NCBI GenBank assembly: GCA_016204905.1
Contig: JACQJU010000080.1
Location: 1-7,801 of the forward strand
Source of the DNA: Candidatus Gottesmanbacteria bacterium
Lineage (GTDB): Bacteria; Patescibacteriota; Microgenomatia; 2-02-FULL-39-11
Direction of reading: 5' to 3'
Length of the DNA stretch: 7,801 bases
In this document: positions 1-4,924 of the stretch, piece after piece
Layout of the letters: each line of letters begins with the position of its first letter
Numbering within the stretch: position 1 is the first letter of the stretch
Notes under the pieces: model-generated
Told to the model about the DNA's origin: nothing
What the model saw: the letters and a program-made list of their open reading frames with translations, nothing else
Databases searched by the model: none
Program-made: the position numbers and the translations under genes

Positions 1-48
1 GACGGCGGTTTAGTAAACCGCTGCACTAGGCCACTATGCGACCTCTCC
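1..48 (-). tRNA. tRNA-Ser, anticodon ACT, 3' part beyond window edge
   Basis: The 5' half of a class II tRNA reads leftward from 48 and is cut by the window edge. Seen: acceptor 5' strand GGAGAGG, T8, a D-stem GCA/TGC with GG in the loop, then an anticodon stem GCGGT/ACCGC around the loop TTACTAA. The loop layout (TT, three anticodon bases, AA) matches the neighbouring Ser-GCT gene, so the anticodon reads ACT. The first bases of a variable arm follow (CGTC). The acceptor start and anticodon arm are typical of tRNA-Ser. ACT is hardly ever used in bacteria, which normally read AGU and AGC with GCT alone. It lies 6 nt downstream of the Ser-GCT gene and is probably cotranscribed with it. The T-arm and 3' end cannot be seen, so a pseudogene is not excluded. 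Confidence 0.8.
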
Positions 49-54
49 TTTTTG

Positions 55-143
55 CGGAAGGTGTGGGAGTCGAACCCACCGACGAGAGTTAAAGCCCGTC
101 ACGATTTAGCAAACCGTTCTCTTTGCCGCATGAGTCACCTTCC
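55..143 (-). tRNA. tRNA-Ser (GCT)
   Basis: Complete 89-nt class II tRNA that reads AGU/AGC serine codons. Acceptor stem GGAAGGT pairs with ACCTTCC; the discriminator is G; the T-arm is GTGGG-TTCGACT-CCCAC; the anticodon arm is ACGGT-TTGCTAA-ATCGT, giving GCT. A long variable arm closed by GACG/CGTC supports serine identity. The 3' CCA is not encoded (the discriminator is followed by CAA), so a CCA-adding enzyme is needed. With this fold position 8 is G rather than the near-universal U, and the D-stem is CTC/GAG; this is unusual and may reflect a diverged core. Confidence 0.95.
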
Positions 144-157
144 GTAAAGACTATTCA

Positions 158-166
158 ATTATAACA
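158..166 (-). promoter_or_regulatory. Extended -10 promoter for the tRNA-Ser pair
   Basis: On the minus strand TGT-TATAAT is a perfect -10 hexamer (163-158) with a TGn extension. It ends 14 nt before the first base of tRNA-Ser(GCT), which suits a short 5' leader that RNase P would remove. No good -35 hexamer is seen at 16-18 bp. Confidence 0.55.
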
Positions 167-201
167 AATTTATGATACGGATTCATTTTATAAGAACAAG
201 A

Positions 202-235
202 GTCTATTCAATAGGCGACCGCATATCTAATAGAC
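202..235 (-). terminator. Weak hairpin after comF, possible terminator
   Basis: A 7-bp inverted repeat, GTCTATT/AATAGAC, encloses a 20-nt loop just past the comF stop codon. On the minus strand it is followed by a T-rich stretch (TCTTGTTCTT). The stem is AT-rich and weak, so this is a tentative terminator. It would separate comF from the downstream tRNA genes. Confidence 0.3.
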
Positions 236-240
236 CGTTG

Positions 241-909
241 TTATCCGTGCGCTAGGACTAGACCCCAGACTTGGTGGGCACCATGACTTTTTAAGACTTT
301 GGCGGATTCAAAGAGAGTAGCTCTGGTGGTTGAGACATCATCAACTAGGGCGATAACTTTACCCGCAATATTGATATTTTTACCGACAGAAAAAGCTCCG
401 TCTAAATTGGTGAGTCTTTCTTTCTTTTTGAGCTTGGCCTGGGGTTGGGTGTAGCGGATGCGGTAGAGAATATTGATGTTTAGGGGAATATTGAGTTTCT
501 TTTCTAAGAGTTTAGCGATAAGAAAACTCTGATTAAACCCCCTTTCTTTTTCTTTTCTTGGGTGAAGAGGGATAGGAATCAAATAATCAAATTGAGGAAT
601 AATTTCTGGTAAATTGTTTAGCAAAATATTGATCAATTGATCGGTCAGATCGGTAACAAATTTATATTTTAGGAAAAAGATGGCATCTTTGATGGGACCT
701 CGATAATGAGCGAGGGCATACATACCATCTAAACCCCATCTAGTTTGGCAACGCGGATGTGTGGCGCTTCCTATAGCTAGTTTGGCACAAACTGGACAGA
801 TTTGATGTTCTAGGAATTCAATTTTTCGCCGGCAGTTTTGGCAAAAATAAGTACCCAGATGATTGCAAGAGACACAGCGAGGTGGAAATATGAGGTCAAG
901 GAGGTGCAT
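241..909 (-). CDS. comF: ComF family phosphoribosyltransferase-like protein
   Basis: A 222-residue protein of the ComF family, cytosolic proteins linked in other bacteria to DNA uptake in competence. The N-terminus carries Cys pairs as in the family's zinc ribbons: CVSC (12-15), CQNC (23-26), CPVC (38-41) and C54. The rest is a type I phosphoribosyltransferase fold with the usual IPIPLHP...RGFNQ segment (111-127) and a PRPP-binding loop VDDVSTTRAT (189-198). The family consensus of that loop is DDVxTTGAT; here the Gly is Arg196, encoded by AGA, which may alter substrate binding. The length is normal. The start is ATG at 909: the protein begins MHLLDLIFPPRC, as ComF proteins do. No Shine-Dalgarno is visible, and a TATAAT ends 8 nt before the ATG, so the mRNA may be leaderless. 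The gene is divergent from ssrA. Confidence 0.92.
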   Translation of the reverse strand: MHLLDLIFPPRCVSCNHLGTYFCQNCRRKIEFLEHQICPVCAKLAIGSATHPRCQTRWGLDGMYALAHYRGPIKDAIFFLKYKFVTDLTDQLINILLNNLPEIIPQFDYLIPIPLHPRKEKERGFNQSFLIAKLLEKKLNIPLNINILYRIRYTQPQAKLKKKERLTNLDGAFSVGKNINIAGKVIALVDDVSTTRATLFESAKVLKSHGAHQVWGLVLAHG

Positions 910-914
910 GTGGA

Positions 915-935
915 CATATTATATGGTATAATATG
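915..935. promoter_or_regulatory. Palindromic divergent promoter shared by ssrA and comF
   Basis: CATATTATA and TATAATATG form a perfect 9-bp inverted repeat around TGG, so each strand carries a consensus TATAAT. The plus-strand -10 (927-932) has a TGG extension and lies 9 nt before the tmRNA 5' end at 942, an excellent position. The minus-strand -10 (923-918) ends 8 nt before the comF ATG, so transcription would begin at or next to the start codon. Neither direction has a clear -35 hexamer at 17 bp. The two -10 elements are only 3 bp apart, so the promoters should exclude each other. Confidence 0.7.
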
Positions 936-941
936 AGCCTT

Positions 942-1345
942 GGGGATGAATAGTTCGACGGGATGGCTCTTTAAAAACTGCAAGCCGAGATGATTGCTCC
1001 TCGTAACAATCAATCAAAATATAAATGCTGATGAATCCATTAGCGATCTAAAAGCAAGAGTTGATGCAATGTTTGCTCGAGCTTTTGGAGCCAACGTACA
1101 ATTTGCGCAAGCACGATTGTACGCTTAAGGCCATCTATATTGTCTTTTCTCGATGGGATGATATAGGTGTAATACAGTCGGGATGCTAATAAGGGAGGTT
1201 GATCTTCTTACTTATTCTAAGACAATAGATCTAGAAAAGATTTTCTTGTCAATTTAATCGGTCTTTTCGAAATAAAGAATTGACTAAGCTTGTAGACGTT
1301 TTTAATCCGCTTTCTCGGACGGGAGTTCAACACTCCCCATCTCCA
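942..1345 (+). ncRNA. ssrA: tmRNA (transfer-messenger RNA)
   Basis: tmRNA rescues stalled ribosomes together with SmpB: its alanyl-tRNA-like part enters the A site and its short ORF adds a degradation tag. The 5' end GGGGATGAATAGTTCGACGG and the 3' TTCAACACTCCCCATCTCCA are hallmark sequences. GGGGATG (942-948) pairs with CATCTCC (1338-1344), with one G-T pair; the T-arm is GGGAG-TTCAACA-CTCCC; the discriminator is A1345. CCA is not encoded (CAT follows). Pseudoknot PK1 is visible: CGAG (986-989) with CTCG (1000-1003), and TGATTG (991-996) with CAATCA (1007-1012). The length of 404 nt is usual. The promoter is at 927-932 and the terminator at 1351-1376. Confidence 0.96.
1027..1128 (+). other. 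tmRNA tag-peptide reading frame, about 33 codons
   Basis: The only frame open downstream of PK1 runs through GCT GAT GAA at 1027 to a TAA at 1126. GCT (Ala) is the best resume codon: it follows PK1 by 14 nt and has an A at -4, as known resume sites do; AAT at 1024 is an alternative. The tag starts ADESISDL and ends FAQARLYA, about 33 residues against 8-15 in most bacteria. The other two frames meet stops at once (TAA at 1022, TGA at 1029). The C-terminus is Leu-Tyr-Ala rather than the usual Leu-Ala-Ala. Confidence 0.65.
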
Positions 1346-1350
1346 CATAA

Positions 1351-1376
1351 AAAAACCCGCTTAACTGCGGGTTTTT
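1351..1376. terminator. Bidirectional intrinsic terminator
   Basis: The stem CCCGC/GCGGG with a TTAACT loop is flanked by an A-run on the left and a T-run on the right, so it ends transcription on both strands. It stops ssrA (plus) 6 nt past its 3' end and also the operon ending with the 76-residue gene (minus), whose stop codon is at 1379-1381. Confidence 0.9.
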
Positions 1377-1378
1377 GT

Positions 1379-1609
1379 TTATCTTCTTCCTCTATCTGTA
1401 GTGCTTGCGGGTTGTACCAACTGATCCTCAAAAAAGTTAGGACCACGACCTCTTTCCATTACGGTTGTTTGGGGGGGGAGATTAAAGTCGCTAGCATCCA
1501 ATAATGTCATAGATTCAGGTGCAATATCCGACTCGGGTTGACGTTCTATTCTCACATCGTCCCCCATATCGTTAGGTATGATGACAAATCTAGTATTTGT
1601 ATCAGGCAC
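1379..1609 (-). CDS. Unknown 76-residue acidic/polar protein downstream of smpB
   Basis: I do not recognise this protein. It is 76 residues, polar, rich in Pro, Asp, Arg and Thr, has no Cys or membrane segment, and ends in an Arg-rich tail (TTDRGRR). It is probably mostly disordered. The case that it is real is translational: the start is GTG at 1609-1607, preceded by AAAGGAGGTGA, a full match to the anti-Shine-Dalgarno sequence, with 4 nt spacing. It starts 16 nt after the smpB stop and ends just before the bidirectional terminator, so it is the last gene of the operon. A C8 run on the coding strand (G8 at 1471-1478) lies inside it; a one-base slip either way leads quickly to a stop. Confidence 0.7.
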   Translation of the reverse strand: MPDTNTRFVIIPNDMGDDVRIERQPESDIAPESMTLLDASDFNLPPQTTVMERGRGPNFFEDQLVQPASTTDRGRR

Positions 1610-1613
1610 AAAA

Positions 1614-1624
1614 TCACCTCCTTT
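1614..1624 (-). promoter_or_regulatory. Near-perfect Shine-Dalgarno for the gene after smpB
   Basis: AAAGGAGGTGA on the minus strand lies 4 nt before the GTG at 1609. It overlaps the region right after the smpB stop codon (1628-1626). It is by far the strongest ribosome-binding site in the window and fixes this start. Confidence 0.85.
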
Positions 1625-1625
1625 T

Positions 1626-2069
1626 TTAGTCTTTTTTACCCCTCAATTCTCTTTGGACATCTCTTTCCATATCTTTCTTTTTTATTTTTTCTCTCTTTTC
1701 GTATTCCCTTTTGCCTTTGGCCAGGCCAATTTTTAATTTAATAAAACCATGCGTAATATAACACTCAAGCGGGACCAGTGTCAAAGCTGAGGCGGATATT
1801 TTGGTTTTGAGCGAAATGATTTCTCTTTTGTGTAAAAGAAGCTTTCTGGTTCTTTTGGACTCGTATCCTTCGGGTCGGGCAAAGGGGTAGGGAAAGATTT
1901 GAGCATTGAGGAGATAGATTTCACTACCAATAATTTTGATATAGGCACCGTCTAGACTCATCCTGCCGCCCCGGACTGATTTCACCTCAGGACCGGTAAG
2001 ACGAAGGCCTGCTTCGAGTGTTTCTAAGATGGTATAGTCATGGAAAACTCTGGGCTTAACAATTTTCAT
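1626..2069 (-). CDS. smpB: SsrA-binding protein SmpB
   Basis: A 147-residue SmpB, the partner that binds the tRNA-like part of tmRNA and places it on stalled ribosomes. Family signatures are all present: HDYTILETLEAGLRLTGPEV near residue 10, KSVRGGR, the TRKLLLHKREI segment (about 74-84), IGLAKGKREYEKRE (about 117-130), and the basic C-terminal tail that senses the empty mRNA channel. The length is normal. The start is ATG at 2069, 5 nt after the stop of the upstream 608-residue gene, with AGGGG directly against the ATG; this fits coupled translation. It is cotranscribed with membrane-protein genes and converges on ssrA, its RNA partner, about 280 bp away. Confidence 0.97.
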   Translation of the reverse strand: MKIVKPRVFHDYTILETLEAGLRLTGPEVKSVRGGRMSLDGAYIKIIGSEIYLLNAQIFPYPFARPEGYESKRTRKLLLHKREIISLKTKISASALTLVPLECYITHGFIKLKIGLAKGKREYEKREKIKKKDMERDVQRELRGKKD

Positions 2070-2074
2070 CCCCT

Positions 2075-3901
2075 TTATCTTAAATCAATTCCATATATCT
2101 TGCTACCTGATAGGACAAAGATTTTTTTCAATTCTTCGGAGACGAGAAAACTCGTGGCAGATTTGAGTCCAGACCAGGCATAGGCTGATTGGTAGGTGCC
2201 ATCTTTTTCGAAAACTATGATCCTTCCTTTTCCTTTGTCTAATAGATAGATAAATTTAGTATCATCATTGGTAAAGATTTGGGAGGCTTCTGCGATATTA
2301 TCTACCAATCCTTGGAGGGTAAATTGATCGGGCCTTCCTTGGGTAAATTTGAGGATATCGTTACTAGAAAGTACCCAAACAGAGCCATCGATAGATAGGC
2401 TTTTGGCATCGGAAAAATCAGGAGAGACATCAGAATTGAGATAGCTTCCCCTGGCTGTAAAACCATCGGAGGTGGAGATATATTTCCAAATCTCGTTATG
2501 AGTTTTATCCAAAAGATAAATATTACCGGCAAAGGCAACGAGTCCGGCTAGATTTCCCCAGGCATCGTCTTTTTTGATAATAGCTTTGGAATTTTTATTG
2601 CTTAGATCGAGTGTGGTTATTCCCTCTTGGCTTAGAAAATAAACATTGGATCCATGGAGGGTGATTGCACTAGCGTCTTTTACGGCAGATTTGCCAGCGA
2701 TAATATCTCCCTGTTTGGTCTCTGCCTCTAGTTTATAAATCACTTTATTTTTGGTATCCAATATAGCTATATTGTTTTTATAGATGGCAAAGGTAGCGCC
2801 TGTACCATCAACTTTGAGGAGTTTGATATCGTAATAGGTGGGAACATCGCCTAATTGGTAGACTTTGGAGGCAGATCCTTCTTGGCTTTTTATCTTTTCC
2901 AGCCAAGATTTAATTTCTTTATATTCTTTGGTACCGGTAGCAAATTTTTTCTCGAGATTTTCTAGAGTGATTTGCGAATCTTTCAATAGCGAGCGTGCTC
3001 TGGCCGGATTGAGATCAATAAGAGAGACTGCTTCATCAAATTGATGAGAGACAAGATCGATATTTTTAGTAAACTCGGAAAGCTTTTGTTTATCAGAAGT
3101 GTTATTCAGGCCCAAGAAAATACTAGCAAAAAGTAAGAAAGTTAATATAAGGGCTATGGTGAGTAAGGTCCTTTTGGATTTCTGTTCCTGCTCGTTTTGA
3201 TGGGATGTTTCTTCTTCTTTGAAGATATTAGATAATTGGGATAAGAAATTAAATTTTCCCTTGAGGCTAAAGGATCGTTTAGGTTCAAGATTTGAGGTGT
3301 AATCGTGAATTTTTGGTGGGATTTTTTCTAACACAACTTTTTCTTCGGTGAACTGTGAGGCTAATCCGACTGAACCTGATGAGTCTTCTTTTTCAAGAAT
3401 AAGATCAATAAAATTTTCTGCCAAAGTAGGATAGGAATTTTTTTGGAGAATCTCAAGTGTTGTTTTTGCTGATATATTGTCCCGAAAGCTCTTGGAGATA
3501 ACAAATAATATATCTTGATCTTTAACGAATCCAGATAGACTGCCTTCTTGTTCTAATAGACTAACAACTTTGCCTTCCCTTTTTATGAAGACTTGACCCT
3601 CGCCTCGGAGACCAAGATATAAGACATTATCAAAGACTGAGGCCACTATGAGTGTGACTATCTCTGGTTGGGACTGGAAACTGGATAAAAATTTTTGGAG
3701 AGAAGAGAGTGATTTGATAGGATGATCTCTAAATTTAGATAATATTTCTGCAAATAGACCTTCGGGCGAAGATAGTGGTTCGTCTGGGGTAAGAGGGGCG
3801 ATTTCCAGAAGTATGATGGTTTCGTCAAAGACTTTGGATAATCCCCATCTTGGGCCTTTTTCGTCTCCTAATATTTCGGCAGTATGAATAGTAAAAGACA
3901 T
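2075..3901 (-). CDS. Membrane protein: PP2C-like domain, coiled coil, beta-propeller-like region
   Basis: 608 residues with one membrane helix. Residues 1-170 resemble a degenerate PP2C-type phosphatase: GDEKGPRWG near the start, VASVFDNVLYLGLRGEGQVF (87-106) and DQDILFVISKSF (128-139). The paired metal-binding Asp motifs of active PP2C enzymes are not apparent, so it may bind rather than catalyse. A polar linker leads to a transmembrane helix at about 245-265, a helical coiled-coil stretch (about 270-340) with an LNPARARSLL motif, and then repeats of the form ITLHGSNVYFLSQEG, GNIYLLDK, GSVWVLSSN and KFIYLLDKG, as in a beta-propeller (about 350-608). The propeller is probably outside the cell. 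The gene starts 3 nt after the upstream stop without a clear ribosome-binding site. The domain reading is by pattern only; the function is unknown. Confidence 0.75.
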   Translation of the reverse strand: MSFTIHTAEILGDEKGPRWGLSKVFDETIILLEIAPLTPDEPLSSPEGLFAEILSKFRDHPIKSLSSLQKFLSSFQSQPEIVTLIVASVFDNVLYLGLRGEGQVFIKREGKVVSLLEQEGSLSGFVKDQDILFVISKSFRDNISAKTTLEILQKNSYPTLAENFIDLILEKEDSSGSVGLASQFTEEKVVLEKIPPKIHDYTSNLEPKRSFSLKGKFNFLSQLSNIFKEEETSHQNEQEQKSKRTLLTIALILTFLLFASIFLGLNNTSDKQKLSEFTKNIDLVSHQFDEAVSLIDLNPARARSLLKDSQITLENLEKKFATGTKEYKEIKSWLEKIKSQEGSASKVYQLGDVPTYYDIKLLKVDGTGATFAIYKNNIAILDTKNKVIYKLEAETKQGDIIAGKSAVKDASAITLHGSNVYFLSQEGITTLDLSNKNSKAIIKKDDAWGNLAGLVAFAGNIYLLDKTHNEIWKYISTSDGFTARGSYLNSDVSPDFSDAKSLSIDGSVWVLSSNDILKFTQGRPDQFTLQGLVDNIAEASQIFTNDDTKFIYLLDKGKGRIIVFEKDGTYQSAYAWSGLKSATSFLVSEELKKIFVLSGSKIYGIDLR

Positions 3902-3904
3902 AAA

Positions 3905-4135
3905 TTATAAAAAGATTAGAGCATAGACGAGTAAAAATAGTGATGTCAAGAAATGAATGAGGGATAAAAGTTGGACAGTCTGGGAAACGTCGATTTCCAC
4001 TATTTTGGACATGATACTGGTTTGCCTCATAACAATAAATGTATAGGAGATATAAAGCAAAAGTAGAATAATAATAGGAATTTTTATCAATAGAAATGGA
4101 GACTCTTGTAGAATATTTCTTAGTAATTCACCCAT
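3905..4135 (-). CDS. Small two-helix membrane protein, unknown function
   Basis: 76 residues with two hydrophobic helices (about 15-35 and 53-76) and a short polar loop (VMRQTSIMSKIVEIDVSQT) between them. I do not recognise the family. The start is ATG at 4135, 6 nt past the stop of the PH-domain gene, with GAGGAAGGA inside that gene's end as a ribosome-binding site. Its place between two membrane proteins in a tightly packed operon suggests a joint membrane complex; this is inference. Confidence 0.8.
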   Translation of the reverse strand: MGELLRNILQESPFLLIKIPIIILLLLYISYTFIVMRQTSIMSKIVEIDVSQTVQLLSLIHFLTSLFLLVYALIFL

Positions 4136-4141
4136 AAACTA

Positions 4142-4786
4142 TTATCCTTCCTCAACTTTTCCCATAAGTTGGTTGATGATTTTTACTACCTGCTGGGGAT
4201 GAGGTACAGCCAGAAATTCAAAGTTCTCAAAGTTGGCGGCTGTTTGGACAAAAACGTCTCCAAAATCAAAAAAGGATCTGATAAATCCTCCGGTGTGCGA
4301 GGTAACATCTTCGACTCTGGAGATTCTTGTTTCGGATATAGATTTGTAGAGTATGGCAAAATCTATATCGATGATTCTTTCTTGGGTAACGATGGCGACA
4401 TTGAAATACCAGATTAAATATTCAGTCAGCAGAAAACTAGCTGTTAATATATACCAGGTAAGGATAAGAAAAGATGTAAAGCTGGAGGGAAAAAATGCCG
4501 GAAAAAGAGAAGCTATATCAAATAAGGGAAAGATAAATATGGGGATAATAAGTAATAAAAAGCCTGTAAATAGCCAGGAAATATTGGTTATCCAATGTCT
4601 TCGCAGGAGTAAGAGGATGGTTTCACCCGGCTCTTGGGTATCGAAATGCATGTTTTGCGGCATGAATGAAAAAGCGTTAAAAAGGCCTGTTTTCCCAGAA
4701 GAAGGCGTTTTGGGATGATCCTTGGGAGAATCTGGTGGCGAAGAATTAGTTTTATTGCTATCTGGTAAGGTAAATATATCTGGCAC
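4142..4786 (-). CDS. Membrane-anchored bacterial PH domain protein
   Basis: 214 residues. A disordered Pro/Ser-rich N-terminus (1-40) is followed by GETILLLLRRHW (54-65), two membrane helices (about 67-88 and 102-125) and a bacterial pleckstrin-homology domain (about 127-206). That domain has the features of the YdbS/YdbT-like group: TQERIIDIDFAILYKSISET, SRVEDVT, FDFGDVFVQTA and a closing VPHPQQVVKIINQ. The function in this family is not established; a membrane-associated scaffold role is likely. The start is uncertain: GTG at 4786 gives the full length but has no Shine-Dalgarno, only a CATAAT (4797-4792) 5 nt ahead that could make it leaderless. Met42 (MPQNMHF) is an alternative. It is the first gene of the operon with smpB. 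Confidence 0.85.
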   Translation of the reverse strand: MPDIFTLPDSNKTNSSPPDSPKDHPKTPSSGKTGLFNAFSFMPQNMHFDTQEPGETILLLLRRHWITNISWLFTGFLLLIIPIFIFPLFDIASLFPAFFPSSFTSFLILTWYILTASFLLTEYLIWYFNVAIVTQERIIDIDFAILYKSISETRISRVEDVTSHTGGFIRSFFDFGDVFVQTAANFENFEFLAVPHPQQVVKIINQLMGKVEEG

Positions 4787-4807
4787 GGTAAATTATGAAT
4801 TATTAAT

Positions 4808-4900
4808 GCTAAATGCTAAATGAATTACAAATTAAATAATTTCAAAATTTAGAAATTTATAATTGATTTATAATTTATAATTTGTAATTTATAATTTAAT
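4808..4900. repeat. AT-rich heptanucleotide repeat tracts
   Basis: This gap of about 140 bp between the SpoIID gene and the PH-domain gene is made largely of 7-bp repeats. GCTAAAT occurs twice in tandem (4808-4821). ATTTATA, ATTTATA, ATTTGTA and ATTTATA follow each other from 4866 to 4893, with ATTTAAT after them and one more ATTTATA at 4855. AATTACAAATTA (4823-4834) and TAATTTGTAATT (4878-4889) form a perfect 12-bp inverted repeat. No GC-rich terminator for the upstream gene is present here. Confidence 0.75.
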
Positions 4901-4924
4901 TCGCTGGTATTTATTGGATTATTC

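Noticed and set aside
810..1013. 67-codon minus-strand frame across the comF start and ssrA 5' end
   Set aside because: It overlaps the tmRNA and the zinc-ribbon coding part of comF in another frame; no ribosome-binding site.
1042..1050. Short alternative tmRNA tag in a second frame (ATG at 1025 to TAA at 1048)
   Set aside because: It would give MLMNPLAI but its frame has a TAA directly upstream, the start would be a Met codon with no support as a resume codon, and it lacks an Ala-rich end. It remains a less likely alternative.
1280..1504. 74-codon plus-strand frame starting inside the tmRNA 3' part
   Set aside because: It runs through the tmRNA T-arm and the terminator and overlaps the 76-residue minus-strand gene; a shadow frame.
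4353..4718. 121-codon plus-strand frame
   Set aside because: Antisense to the PH-domain gene; the low-complexity translation is what is expected of a reversed membrane-protein gene.
4787..4924. Replication origin (AT-rich, repeated DNA)
   Set aside because: No DnaA-box cluster or dnaA/dnaN neighbour was seen; the AT content is explained by the heptad repeats.
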